DNA of 36,759 bases from Sporosarcina sp. NCCP-2222 (GCF_023168145.1 NZ_BQYK01000011.1:39361-76119), one strand, 5' to 3'. Counted from the first letter of the stretch, positions 1 through 8,432 are shown. The notes: generated by a model from the sequence alone, not told the origin. Numbers and translations are program-made.

Positions 1-526
1 TGTCCAGTACACCTACATTCGTTTCGCCTAGCAAAGGCAAATTCTCTGCATTCACTTCGACTAGACCACCGTCATAGGACGACGAGCCGTTGCTATCACT
101 CTTTTCACTTGGTGCCACTCCGATATTCAGATCTTTCGTCAAATCGGACTTTACACCGACTGATACCAAAGAGTTTTTTGTTTCAGCAGTCGTATCTGTT
201 TTCTCTTCAGATTTCTCAAGAACTGACACATCGATGTCCTCAATTATTCCGCGCTCCACATTAACAGAAGCCAATGTCTCTTTTGCAGCACCGTCTTCGT
301 CTCTTTTGGAGGGGACACTCACCTTCACATCGCCGACTACTGGAACATTTGTTAGTTCTACGTTCAGCAAAGCCGGATCACTTTCCTGATTGTCCAATAA
401 ATTCAGTTCCACATCGAGGAAGCTGTTATCTGAAGTCTCATCTGCATTCGCCATCGCCGGAGCCAGCAAGATCGCCGTACATACACCAAGTGATAAGAAA
501 CCATACTTTAGATTAGTATTTTTCAT
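1..526 (-). CDS. Secreted protein of unknown function (3' end beyond window)
   Basis: The reading frame starts at ATG 526-524 behind an AAAGGAGAG ribosome-binding site and runs open to the window edge, so only the first 175 residues are visible. Residues 1-28 look like a Sec signal peptide (KYGFLSLGVCTAILLAPA, then AMANADE as a probable cleavage region). The mature part is acidic, rich in Val, Asn, Ser and Asp, and has no cysteines. Short alternating segments such as LLNVELTNVPVVGDVKVSV and LVEVNAENLPLLGETNVGV suggest a beta-rich repetitive surface protein. It lies 23 bases after the stop of the secreted gene at 550-2229 in the same direction, so the two are probably cotranscribed from the cre-controlled promoter near 2300. 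I do not recognise the family. The missing C-terminus, which might carry a sortase or anchor signal, would be informative. Confidence 0.75.
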   Translation of the reverse strand, partial: MKNTNLKYGFLSLGVCTAILLAPAMANADETSDNSFLDVELNLLDNQESDPALLNVELTNVPVVGDVKVSVPSKRDEDGAAKETLASVNVERGIIEDIDVSVLEKSEEKTDTTAETKNSLVSVGVKSDLTKDLNIGVAPSEKSDSNGSSSYDGGLVEVNAENLPLLGETNVGVLD

Positions 527-549
527 GTTTATTTCTCTCCTTTTTTACG

Positions 550-2229
550 TTAGTTATTATTCTCTAGTAAAAAAGGAGAGTATGCTGGCGGTTGCCCTGG
601 CGGAGCATGTTCCCACTGAGAGTACATTGCTGTATCGGCAAGCAGCCATTGTTGTCGGCACATAAATTCCACCCATGCTGTTCTTGTCAACACGCTTGGG
701 ACTACGTCGGATCCTCCAGAAGCAAACATCATTGGTGAGGTGATCGATGTTGTACTGCCAGTTATCATCAATGGTGCATTATACAATCTTCCATCATCTT
801 GTAGAGTTCTCCCTGAGTTGTTTTGCTGTCGTTTGGAGGTTGCCATTTGATTAATTGACAGTTCCTCCATATTCCGCTTTAACTCTATTCTAGTTCCATT
901 GATTGAATCATTGGATTGGCTCTGCTCTGCCATGTCTAGAGCTTTAGCACTCTTCTCTTGTCTTTCAAATGATATCTGCTTGCTTACCTCTAACGAAGAA
1001 GCTGTCGGTACTTCTTGATCCGTTGTGCCCAAAGGTTCAATGACCTCAACCTGTTGACCTGGCTCTGTATTGATTAATTCTTCCGGGATTGGAGCAGGCA
1101 TTTCTACAACTGCCGAGTTATGATTTTGACTGACAGCCGGCGTCTTCCCTTCTTGAAAATCAGGTTTTTCATTTGCTGATATAACCGGCAATACCCCTAC
1201 GGTACGTGAGCTCCCTGTCAGTACAGTTCGTAATGTGTTGGATGTTTCATTCACAACTGAGCCGACATTTGACAGAGCTGAGTGGAGCAAAATCTCTGTG
1301 TCCGTTGTTAAATCCATCAGAGAACTCAATTTGGGCTCGGTCAGTCCTCCGACTGTGTTGGACGCCATCGTTACAGTATCTTGGACGGTTTGATCCACAG
1401 CATCGACAGTAGAGAAAACAATCCCATCTGCCGAGTTGACTGTCTCTTCCACAGTTTTGACTAATTCCTCTGCAACCGGTTTGACTACAGGGACCTCTGG
1501 CAGTTGCTCGGCTGTTTCATTCACACCGGAGACAGCGGTCTGGACAGTTGCCGTTGTTGATTCTAATACGGGTTTGACATTGGAAACCGTCGAACCCGCT
1601 AAACTTCCAGCTCCATTCAAAAGATCCACAACCGGTTTGTCCGACTGAGGATTTACTAGTGCCTTGACTGAAGTGGACGAGAAACGGATTGTATCTTGTG
1701 CAGTTTGATTTGCAGTGCTGACTGTAGTATTTACGACATCCTCAGCTGATGCCACCGTTTCGTCTACAGTTCGTCCTGCCGCCTCGGCGACCGGTTTTGC
1801 AATTGGGATATTGGGCAACTCTTCGACCGCATTATTAACCTCTGCCACTGTTTTCTTTAAGGTACCTGTCGTATACTTTACGACTGGAGTAACATTTTGC
1901 GCAGTCTTATCAACCAATTCTGCAGTCCGTTGGATTTGACCAGACATTGGCTCGTCTTGCGTCATCTTGCCAGGCACCACAGTTTCAGTGACAAATATTG
2001 ACGTATCCTGGACAGTCTGATCTACCGCATCAACTGTCGTTTCAACCAGGTTGTTCACCGATTGGACCGTGCCATCGGCCGTTTTTCCAACTCCATCTAG
2101 AAGACTGCTCACAAGTCCTGGTGACTTCAATTTTTGTTTAGTTTCACTTACTTCTTCTCCGTGAACAAGGGACGGAACAAGCCAGAGACTGACACATAAC
2201 ATACCGCCTATGGATAGTAGCCTTTTCAC
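550..2229 (-). CDS. Secreted repeat protein with three ~105-residue amphipathic repeats
   Basis: 559 residues from GTG 2229-2227, chosen because AGGAGG lies 8 bases upstream. The in-frame GTG at 2238 overlaps that Shine-Dalgarno itself. Residues 1-25 are a signal peptide (KRLL, hydrophobic stretch, LVHGEE). The body is helical and Thr/Val-rich, with a repeat of about 105 residues: VDAVDQTVQDT near 67, VSTANQTAQDT near 170 and VDAVDQTVQDT near 275. An ELPNIPIAKPVAE / QLPEVPVVKPVAE block recurs near 138 and 243. The C-terminal third is low-complexity and polar, and ends in a Pro-rich segment with no LPxTG motif. The heptad-like spacing suggests long amphipathic helices or coiled coil, as in surface or biofilm matrix proteins. 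No named family is recognised. It is the first gene of a two-gene unit. Confidence 0.8.
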   Translation of the reverse strand: MKRLLSIGGMLCVSLWLVPSLVHGEEVSETKQKLKSPGLVSSLLDGVGKTADGTVQSVNNLVETTVDAVDQTVQDTSIFVTETVVPGKMTQDEPMSGQIQRTAELVDKTAQNVTPVVKYTTGTLKKTVAEVNNAVEELPNIPIAKPVAEAAGRTVDETVASAEDVVNTTVSTANQTAQDTIRFSSTSVKALVNPQSDKPVVDLLNGAGSLAGSTVSNVKPVLESTTATVQTAVSGVNETAEQLPEVPVVKPVAEELVKTVEETVNSADGIVFSTVDAVDQTVQDTVTMASNTVGGLTEPKLSSLMDLTTDTEILLHSALSNVGSVVNETSNTLRTVLTGSSRTVGVLPVISANEKPDFQEGKTPAVSQNHNSAVVEMPAPIPEELINTEPGQQVEVIEPLGTTDQEVPTASSLEVSKQISFERQEKSAKALDMAEQSQSNDSINGTRIELKRNMEELSINQMATSKRQQNNSGRTLQDDGRLYNAPLMITGSTTSITSPMMFASGGSDVVPSVLTRTAWVEFMCRQQWLLADTAMYSQWEHAPPGQPPAYSPFLLENNN

Positions 2230-2297
2230 AGAACACACCTCCTTCCATCACCAATTAGACCCGTTGCGGGCCCTTTGTTTTTTCACTACCCGCAAGA

Positions 2298-2327
2298 TTA
2301 TTATGTAAACGCTTTCAAAACGGTAAA
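2298..2327 (-). promoter_or_regulatory. Predicted SigA promoter of the secreted-protein pair
   Basis: On the minus strand TTTACC (2327-2322) is followed after 18 bases by TAATAA (2303-2298), leaving a leader of about 60 bases before the GTG start at 2229. The match is moderate. What supports it is that a perfect cre box occupies the spacer, which is the classical position for CcpA repression. Confidence 0.45.
2303..2318 (-). promoter_or_regulatory. Catabolite-responsive element (cre, CcpA operator)
   Basis: The minus strand reads TTGAAAGCGTTTACAT, which fits the Bacillus consensus WTGAAARCGYTTWCWN at every position. It lies about 75-90 bases upstream of the secreted repeat protein start and inside the spacer of the predicted promoter. 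From established CcpA biology this position predicts repression of the secreted-protein pair during growth on preferred sugars. Confidence 0.7.
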
Positions 2328-2440
2328 TTTAGAAAAATATAAAATATCCGATGACTATTTTAAGTACAACTAATTATAGAAACGGAAAGCTTCATGACTG
2401 GCGATTTTTTGTTAAAGGATTGATATGATTTCGGATATGA

Positions 2441-2720
2441 TACGAGTGGTTAAAAAAATATACGAGCGGTTACCTAGCTTAATCGAGCGGTTTGGGCAGC
2501 ATACGAGAGGTCCTTGAAGAATACGAGCGGTAGAAGATAAGATACGAGCGAATAAAAAATTATTCGAGTGGTTCCAAGGCATAATCGAGCGGTTCGCATT
2601 TGGCCAGGTTACTTGTATAGTGGCTGGAAAACTAATAAGAAGAGGAAATGTAACAGGTTTTCGAACACTTCTACTACGGTTACTCGAGCAATCATCCATT
2701 TTTCCGAGCAATTCCCACGT
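2441..2720. repeat. Phased repeat array 1 (ACGAGCGGT-type cores)
   Basis: Eight clear cores of the form TACGAGCGGT or a close variant have CGAG at 2443, 2463, 2484, 2504, 2524, 2545, 2565 and 2586. The intervals are 20 or 21 bases (mean 20.4). Decayed copies continue to about 2710 (TTCGAACAC, ACTCGAGCAA, TCCGAGCAA). The bases between cores vary. The segment CATTTGGCCAGGTT near 2598 matches GATTTGCCAGGTTT in the array at 32960-33535, so both belong to one family. The array sits between the terminator of the TRAP operon and the promoter of the secreted-protein genes. Mixed 20/21 spacing does not keep a reading frame, so the short frames crossing it are not genes. Confidence 0.8.
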
Positions 2721-2753
2721 GACACCAAGCATCCCCCGCGCCCCCTCATAAAC

Positions 2754-2795
2754 AAAAAAACCTGCAATCCACCATTTAATAGCAGTTGCAGGTTT
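2754..2795 (-). terminator. Rho-independent terminator of the TRAP/CoA-transferase operon
   Basis: The ten-base arms AAACCTGCAA and TTGCAGGTTT pair across an 18-base loop. On the minus strand the stem is followed by a run of seven or more T. It begins a few bases after the stop codon of the TRAP large permease. Confidence 0.85.
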
Positions 2796-2801
2796 CCTCG
2801 T

Positions 2802-4079
2802 TTATTTAATATCCTTATGAATCAAAAACGTAGCAATTTCCGGGAAGAACGAAAGGATAACCATGAATACGAGCATGATGACGGCGTATGGGATGACGCC
2901 TTTGACAATTTCGCTGATGGTGTTTTCCTTGTTCAAGCCTTTTAAAACGAACAGATTCATGCCGACTGGCGGTGATATCAGGGCCAGCTCCATGTTGATG
3001 ACCATGATGATGGCGAACCAGATCGGATCGAAGCCGAGTGCCATAATGATCGGATAGAGAATCGGCAAAGTGATGACGAGGATGGACACCGTTTCGAGGA
3101 ACATCCCCAGTATAAGCAGCACGATGTTAATTAACACAAAGATGATCCATGGCGAGATGTCTTGGGACGTTGCAAAGTTAACAATAGTTTGCGGAATTTG
3201 CAAGATGGTCATGATGTACCCAAGCAGCATGGCACCGATGATGATGAATAAAATCATAGCGTTTGTTTTCACGGTATTAATTAAAATTTCTCGCATGGCA
3301 GCCATCGTCAAGTTGCGGTACACTAAAATAGTGATTGCGAAACTGAGGACGACGCCGACTGCAGCTGCCTCAGTTGGAGTAAAAATACCACTGTAAATTC
3401 CACCAATAATAATAACCGGCAGCAACAAGCCCCATACCGCTTTTTTCGAAGCTTCCCACCGTTCATCCCACGTAGCCGGCGCGTCTTTAATATGGCGCGT
3501 CTGATAGGCGGAAAATATCATGAAGGCAAGCGTTAGAACAATACCCGGCACGATTCCTGCCACGAACAGTTTTCCAACGGATTCTCCAGTAACGGAGCCA
3601 TAGATGATCATCGGGATGCTCGGTGGAATCAAAATTCCCAGCGTTCCGCCTGCAGCAAGCAAGCCTAGTACATGTCGTTTGTTATAGCCGCGTTTAACCA
3701 TTTCAGGCAACGCCACTGCACCGACGGTTACGGCCGTAGCAACACTGGAACCCGAAATTGCCGAGAAGATTGTACAACAAAATAGTGTCGCAATCGCCAG
3801 GCCGCCTGGAAAATGGCGGAACCATCTGCTCGCCATTTCAAACAGGTCACGCCCGACTCCACTGACAAGCAATACTTGACTCATGAGCACATACATCGGA
3901 AGCGCTGTCAGCGTAAAATCATCCAGTGATTTATAGGAGATGATCGGTATCTGCATAAACGCAAATGTTCCCCCATTAAAGAAATACATTCCGGCAACCG
4001 CAAGTAAGCTCAGCGTAAAGGCGACAGGAAGACCTAGCAAGAGAAGGACACCTAATCCACCGGTGAAAAATAGATTCAT
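2802..4079 (-). CDS. TRAP transporter large permease (DctM family)
   Basis: 425 residues, the usual size of DctM subunits, with about 12 hydrophobic segments. Family hallmarks include an N-terminal GLPVAFTLSL segment, SGSSVATAVTVGAVALPEM near 110-128 and GGTLGILIPPSIPMIIYG near 143-160. A similar LISPPVGMNLFVLKG segment lies near 365-379. DctM is the ion-coupled transport subunit that receives solute from the periplasmic-type binding protein, usually with Na+. Its ATG overlaps the stop of the small permease gene (ATGA), which implies translational coupling. It is the last gene of the operon, followed directly by a terminator. The substrate cannot be read from this subunit. The upstream CoA-transferase and lyase point to a carboxylate. 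Confidence 0.95.
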   Translation of the reverse strand: MNLFFTGGLGVLLLLGLPVAFTLSLLAVAGMYFFNGGTFAFMQIPIISYKSLDDFTLTALPMYVLMSQVLLVSGVGRDLFEMASRWFRHFPGGLAIATLFCCTIFSAISGSSVATAVTVGAVALPEMVKRGYNKRHVLGLLAAGGTLGILIPPSIPMIIYGSVTGESVGKLFVAGIVPGIVLTLAFMIFSAYQTRHIKDAPATWDERWEASKKAVWGLLLPVIIIGGIYSGIFTPTEAAAVGVVLSFAITILVYRNLTMAAMREILINTVKTNAMILFIIIGAMLLGYIMTILQIPQTIVNFATSQDISPWIIFVLINIVLLILGMFLETVSILVITLPILYPIIMALGFDPIWFAIIMVINMELALISPPVGMNLFVLKGLNKENTISEIVKGVIPYAVIMLVFMVILSFFPEIATFLIHKDIK

Positions 4080-4573
4080 AGCTGTTCCCCTCCCTTATGA
4101 ATGCCCCCGTCAATGAGCTGCAGAATGAATGCGATGCATAGCAGAACCCCTCCAATGATAAGGAAGGATTCCGGCAAATACATCGGAATGCGCAGCAAAG
4201 ACGCTGATTTTGTTTCTAACTCGAATGTTTTAATGACATGCCGAAAACAATAAATTGTAAAGATCACACTGAATAATAAGCCAAGGGAATTGGAGATGTA
4301 GGCCAATACCGTTTTAAACCGATCATTCACGTTATTGATCAATAAATCCACCGTAATATGGGCATAGGTTCGGACTGCATACGCGCTTCCAAGAAAACAG
4401 CTGCCAATAATAGCATAAATGGATAATTCGGTTGCCCATGACGTCGGTTTATGGAAAATGCCTCTGGATACGATCTCATAAAACGTCATGGCGGTCGTCA
4501 ACAGGATGAGAATGCCCGCTACGTATGCACCCCAACGTATGACTGAATCACAGATTCGATAAACCACTTTCAC
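4076..4573 (-). CDS. TRAP transporter small permease (DctQ family)
   Basis: 165 residues with four hydrophobic segments (about 15-35, 47-65, 88-108 and 132-155), the layout of the DctQ subunit. The motif FYEIVSRGIFHKPTSWATE near 32-50 is the conserved first loop of the family. The start is GTG 4573 with AGGGGG eight bases upstream. Together with the large permease it forms the membrane complex of a tripartite ATP-independent transporter. It is separated from the binding-protein gene by about 20 bases and overlaps the large permease by four bases. Confidence 0.9.
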   Translation of the reverse strand: MKVVYRICDSVIRWGAYVAGILILLTTAMTFYEIVSRGIFHKPTSWATELSIYAIIGSCFLGSAYAVRTYAHITVDLLINNVNDRFKTVLAYISNSLGLLFSVIFTIYCFRHVIKTFELETKSASLLRIPMYLPESFLIIGGVLLCIAFILQLIDGGIHKGGEQL

Positions 4574-4593
4574 GAGTGTTTCCCCCTAGCCAG

Positions 4594-5631
4594 TTATTTC
4601 TCATCTACCATGTCGAGCAACTCTTGTCCCAATTGACCCGCGTTTTCAACAAACACATCACGGACTGGTGCTGCCGCTTCTTTCCACTCTTTCAATTCTT
4701 CCTGCGGCACGACGTAGACATCCATGCCCTTCTCTTCCAACGCTTTTGCCGACTCAGCATCTTCTTTTTCAGCTTGTTCACGGATCCAAACTTCCGTTTC
4801 ACCGGCAACTTCCGTCAACAGGTCTTGTGTCTTTTCAGGAAGGCCATCCCAGAAATCTTTATTCACAGCAAGCAAGAACTCCAAATAAGCATAATTATTA
4901 ATCGTCAAATACTTCGTGACCTCGTCGTACTTCCGCTGAAGCATCGCCGTTGTCCCGGAAGTGGCGCCATCGACCGTGTTTCGTTGAAGTGCCATGTATA
5001 CTTCGCCGCCACCCATGAACACAGGAGAAGCACCATATGCTTGAATCAATTCAGAAGGTAAATCTCCGATACTTCTGATCTTTAATCCTTTGAAATCCTC
5101 CGGAGACTTCAATTGGCGTTTATTATTTGCAAATTGAACATAACCATAATCCGCAAACATTAATACTTTCGCGCCTTTTTCCTCCATAGCTCCGCGAAGC
5201 TTGTCACCGAACTCTCCGTTCAAGGCTTCCCCGACAGCTGAGTAGTCATTGAATACATACGGAACATCGAAAATACCCATTGCCGGAACTGTGGATGCCC
5301 AAAGTGTCGAAGAGTTGACGCCCATTTCCACGCCGCCAGAAAGGATGGACTGGTTCATGTCTTTATCGCTTAGCAGCTGTCCAGCCGGATATACTTGCAC
5401 ATTTACTTTTCCACCCGATTTTTCTTTTACTTCCTTTGCAAAGTTTTCCACACCGATTGAGATATGGTGATCTTGCGGCAAATTGTATGCAAGGCGAATT
5501 GTCACTTCTTCATAGCCATCGCCCGATCCAGTCGCCGCTTCTCCTTTTTCCGTTTCCTTTTTGTCGCTACAGCCAGCCAGCATCAACACAGCGGCCATTG
5601 TACCTACCAGGCCTTTCATCCACTTCTTCAT
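4594..5631 (-). CDS. TRAP transporter solute-binding lipoprotein (DctP family)
   Basis: 345 residues. The N-terminus MKKWMKGLVG...LAGC is a lipoprotein signal with Cys21 as the predicted lipidated residue, as expected for a Gram-positive binding protein. The body has the DctP fold signature: IRLAYNLPQDHHISIGVENFA near 45-65, QLLSDKDMNQSILSGGVEMG near 85-104 and GLKIRSIGD near 182-190. In characterised TRAP binding proteins the Arg in this last position (here Arg186) forms a salt bridge with the substrate carboxylate, so an organic acid is expected. The ATG overlaps the TGA of the lyase gene (ATGA), tying transporter and enzymes into one operon. Confidence 0.92.
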   Translation of the reverse strand: MKKWMKGLVGTMAAVLMLAGCSDKKETEKGEAATGSGDGYEEVTIRLAYNLPQDHHISIGVENFAKEVKEKSGGKVNVQVYPAGQLLSDKDMNQSILSGGVEMGVNSSTLWASTVPAMGIFDVPYVFNDYSAVGEALNGEFGDKLRGAMEEKGAKVLMFADYGYVQFANNKRQLKSPEDFKGLKIRSIGDLPSELIQAYGASPVFMGGGEVYMALQRNTVDGATSGTTAMLQRKYDEVTKYLTINNYAYLEFLLAVNKDFWDGLPEKTQDLLTEVAGETEVWIREQAEKEDAESAKALEEKGMDVYVVPQEELKEWKEAAAPVRDVFVENAGQLGQELLDMVDEK

Positions 5632-6536
5632 TTTTGTTTCCCCTCTTTCTTCTTTTTTTCTACGTGCCGAATGCGTCCCAAAGGTGTCTTCGTTGATAAA
5701 CTTGCCGCGAAATCAGCGGCCTCCAACATTTTTGTAAAATCGATGCCTGTATCGATGTGCATCCGTTCAAATAAATAAACCAAATCCTCCGTTGCCAAAT
5801 TGCCTGCTGCTCCAGGAGCAAATGGACAGCCGCCGATGCCGCTGGCGGATGTTTCGAAAATCCTTACGCCTGCTTGATAGGCGGCGTACGCATTGGCTAG
5901 TCCAAGCCCGCGCGTATCATGCAAATGGATGGCGACTGGCGTAGAACCCGCTTCCAGCAAGACTTTTTTCATTAACCTTTCGACATGGTCCGGCGTGGCA
6001 ATCCCGATCGTGTCCGCAATGCTGATACGGTCGGCACCTGCCTCCTTCACAAGTCTAACGATCTCTAGCACCTTGTCTTCAGCAACTTCTCCTTCATAAG
6101 GGCAACCGAAGCTCACGGCGATGGAAAAACAGACATCTACGTCATCTTGCTTCGCCCGTTTCACCACTTCAGTGAATTGCTCCAAATTCTTTGCAATCGT
6201 CATACCGATATTTTTCTCGTTAAAGGTTTCCGTTGCCGCACTCACCCAATTTACTTCGCGAAAACGATGTTCTCTCGCTCGCTCATACCCTTTTACGTTT
6301 GGAATCAATGCGACAGCTGCAAGCGGAAGATTTTCTGGCAAAGATTCCATCACTTCATTGGCATCTGCCATCTGCGGTACTTTCTTCGGATGGACAAAAG
6401 AGGTCACTTCAACTTTGCCAATACCGGCAGCAACCAATTTTTCGACTAACTGCACTTTGTCTTCTGTCGACACGATGCGTGGGTCGTTTTGCAAACCATC
6501 TCTTGGACTGACATCGATAATCGCAACTTTGGCCAT
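5628..6536 (-). CDS. HMG-CoA-lyase-like enzyme (3-hydroxyacyl-CoA cleaving)
   Basis: 302 residues, full length for the HMG-CoA lyase family. All known catalytic and metal residues are visible: Arg12-Asp13 in SPRDGLQND, Glu43 in KVEVTSFV, His204 and His206 in AIHLHDTRG, Cys237 in GIGGCPFAPGA and Asn246. The family cleaves HMG-CoA to acetyl-CoA and acetoacetate. A subset, such as (R)-citramalyl-CoA lyase of Chloroflexus, cleaves citramalyl-CoA to acetyl-CoA and pyruvate. The adjacent family III CoA-transferase would make the CoA ester, and the TRAP system would import the acid. This is not the leucine-degradation setting, because no isovaleryl-CoA dehydrogenase or methylcrotonyl-CoA carboxylase gene is nearby. 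The ATG overlaps the transferase stop by one base (TAATG). The Lys-rich tail (HVEKKKKEGKQK) is unremarkable. Confidence 0.9.
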   Translation of the reverse strand: MAKVAIIDVSPRDGLQNDPRIVSTEDKVQLVEKLVAAGIGKVEVTSFVHPKKVPQMADANEVMESLPENLPLAAVALIPNVKGYERAREHRFREVNWVSAATETFNEKNIGMTIAKNLEQFTEVVKRAKQDDVDVCFSIAVSFGCPYEGEVAEDKVLEIVRLVKEAGADRISIADTIGIATPDHVERLMKKVLLEAGSTPVAIHLHDTRGLGLANAYAAYQAGVRIFETSASGIGGCPFAPGAAGNLATEDLVYLFERMHIDTGIDFTKMLEAADFAASLSTKTPLGRIRHVEKKKKEGKQK

Positions 6537-7738
6537 TAGATGATTCCCCTTTCCTTCAATCGGGACAGTTCATCTTCCGTCAATCCCAAATAGGCGGAAT
6601 AGACTTCTTCGTTATGCGCTCCTAATGTCGGGCCGTTCCATTCGATATCCCCCGGTGTATGGGAAAGCTTCGGCACAATGCCCGGAACAAGCAGCTTTTC
6701 GCCTCCTGGCAAAGTGACCTCCTTTAACATGTCACGCGCTTGATAATGCGGATCCTCCACAATATCTTGGATGCCGAATATTGGCCCGACCGGCACGGAA
6801 GCTTCATCTAGTTTTTGTTGAACTTCTTTCAAGCTATGTTGCAGAGTCCACGCTTCAATTGCCTCATCGATGAGTTCGACATGATCCGCACGGCCTTGAT
6901 TTGACCCATAGGCTGGATTTGTCGCCATGTCTTCCCGTCCGATTGCTGTCATGAGGCGTTCGAAGATCCGATCTCCATTGCCACCAATGACTACGTGTTT
7001 TCCATCTGCACATTTGTATGTATTGGATGGTGCAATGCCAGGCAGCGTAGTCCCCGTCCGCTCACGCACTTGTCCGGTCAAATCATATTCTGGAAGAATA
7101 CCTTCCAGTAAACTAAACACCGCTTCGTATAATGCCACGTCCACAACTTGCCCCTGTCTATCTGCATCCTGGTCTCTGGCCCGCAGCGCCATTAATGTTC
7201 CGATAACCGCATAGAGACCGGCGATCATATCCCCGATTGCAATGCCGACGCGGACTGGCGGCTGATCTGGGTAACCGGTCAAATATCGCAGACCGCCGAT
7301 TGCCTCCGCAACACTTCCGAATCCAGGTTTCTCTTTATAGGGCCCTGTTTGCCCATATCCCGAGATGCGGGTCAAAATGATGGATGGATTGACAGCTTTC
7401 ATCTCATCGTATCCGAGGCCCCACCGCTCTAATGTCCCTGGCTTGAAATTTTCAATGACGACATCTGCTTCTTTTATGAGCGACTTGACGATGTCTTGTC
7501 CTTCCGGGTCACGCATATTGATCGTCACGCTTTTCTTATTTCGGCTTTGCACATACCACCAAACAGATGTATCATGATGCATCACCCGCCAATTGCGCAG
7601 CGGATCTCCATTTTTAGGCTCCTCGACTTTAATGACTTCCGCTCCGAATTCTGAAAATAATTTCCCGGCAAACGGTGCAGCCACGAGATTTCCAAGTTCC
7701 AAAACCCGTACCCCTTGTAACGGTTTTCTACGATCCAA
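6536..7738 (-). CDS. Family III CoA-transferase (CaiB/BaiF)
   Basis: 400 residues, typical length. The N-terminus GVRVLELGNLVAAPFAGKLFSEFGAEVIKVE is the CoA-binding signature of formyl-CoA-transferase relatives. The catalytic Asp is Asp170 in VGIAIGDMIAGL. The enzyme moves CoA from a donor such as succinyl-CoA to a carboxylic acid. Known members include succinyl-CoA:(R)-citramalate and succinyl-CoA:HMG/glutarate CoA-transferases, both of which would fit the lyase encoded next. It starts at TTG 7738 with GGAGGAG upstream. It follows the gntR gene by 17 bases and overlaps the lyase gene by one base. Family assignment is secure; substrate is inferred from neighbours. Confidence 0.92.
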   Translation of the reverse strand: MDRRKPLQGVRVLELGNLVAAPFAGKLFSEFGAEVIKVEEPKNGDPLRNWRVMHHDTSVWWYVQSRNKKSVTINMRDPEGQDIVKSLIKEADVVIENFKPGTLERWGLGYDEMKAVNPSIILTRISGYGQTGPYKEKPGFGSVAEAIGGLRYLTGYPDQPPVRVGIAIGDMIAGLYAVIGTLMALRARDQDADRQGQVVDVALYEAVFSLLEGILPEYDLTGQVRERTGTTLPGIAPSNTYKCADGKHVVIGGNGDRIFERLMTAIGREDMATNPAYGSNQGRADHVELIDEAIEAWTLQHSLKEVQQKLDEASVPVGPIFGIQDIVEDPHYQARDMLKEVTLPGGEKLLVPGIVPKLSHTPGDIEWNGPTLGAHNEEVYSAYLGLTEDELSRLKERGII

Positions 7739-7755
7739 CTCGACCTTCTCCTCCC

Positions 7756-8415
7756 TTATTTCTGAACAGCTTTCATGAAAGCCTGGTAATCATGTTCAAT
7801 ATGTTTTCTCATGCATTCCCTCGCAAAATCTGGATCCCTTTTCCTGATTGCAAAGAATATTTCTTCGTGATCCCGCAATGCATTTTCCATGTTTCGCGGA
7901 TCCCCTTCGACGATCGCTCGTCGATAAAAACTATTGATACCCCTTAATTGCAGTGTCATGGAAATGAGAAACGGGTTTCTGCTGGCACGGACAATAATTT
8001 CATGGAAATTAAAATTGACCCGTAATAGCCCTTTTAGATTGTGAATGGAAATTTCATGCGCCATCTCTTGGATAGAAGTCTCCATCAATGCAATTTCCGA
8101 ATCGTCACATCGTTCCGCTGCGAAATATGCCGCCAATGATTCCATCTCAACCCGGACTTCATAAAGACTTCTATAATCTTCAATCGTCGGATTCACAACC
8201 GTCACACCTCCAGTTTGATGAACGTTTAATAGACCATCTTTCTCCAACATACGAACAGCTTCCCGAATCGGACTTCTGCTGACATTCAATGTTTCCGCAA
8301 TTTTTTCCTCTATCAGTCGTTCCCCAGGATTAAATTCTCCTAGCAGAATAGAATCTTTCAAGTAGTCATAGACTTGTTGTTTCAATGTTGTACGTTTCAC
8401 AATGAGTTCGGACAA
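7756..8415 (-). CDS. GntR-family regulator, FadR subfamily (FCD ligand domain)
   Basis: 219 residues. A winged helix-turn-helix spans about 10-75 (YDYLKDSILLGEFNPGERL, then IAETLNVSRSPIREAVRMLEKDGLL). A helical FCD domain follows at about 82-205, with FHEIIVRAS, NALRDHEEIFFAI and CMRKHIEHD as the likely metal/ligand positions. FCD regulators usually sense organic acids and repress their own catabolic operon. It starts at TTG 8415 with GGAGG eight bases upstream. It is the first gene of the operon, and a perfect palindrome sits at its predicted transcription start, so autoregulation and inducible control of the whole cluster are likely. Confidence 0.93.
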   Translation of the reverse strand: MSELIVKRTTLKQQVYDYLKDSILLGEFNPGERLIEEKIAETLNVSRSPIREAVRMLEKDGLLNVHQTGGVTVVNPTIEDYRSLYEVRVEMESLAAYFAAERCDDSEIALMETSIQEMAHEISIHNLKGLLRVNFNFHEIIVRASRNPFLISMTLQLRGINSFYRRAIVEGDPRNMENALRDHEEIFFAIRKRDPDFARECMRKHIEHDYQAFMKAVQK

Positions 8416-8432
8416 ATGCCTCGCCTCCGTCT

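Noticed and set aside
2412..2945. Reading frames on both strands across array 1 (106 and 125 codons)
   Set aside because: They arise from ACGAGCGGT repeats and the antisense of the TRAP permease. They have no ribosome-binding site and the peptide content is repeat-derived.
5628..6536. HMG-CoA lyase of leucine degradation
   Set aside because: None of the other leucine-pathway genes are adjacent, while a CoA-transferase and importer are in the same operon.
7756..8415. Regulator as a true FadR of fatty-acid metabolism
   Set aside because: The fold is FadR-type, but the operon encodes a TRAP importer, CoA-transferase and HMG-CoA-lyase-like enzyme. An organic-acid sensor fits better.
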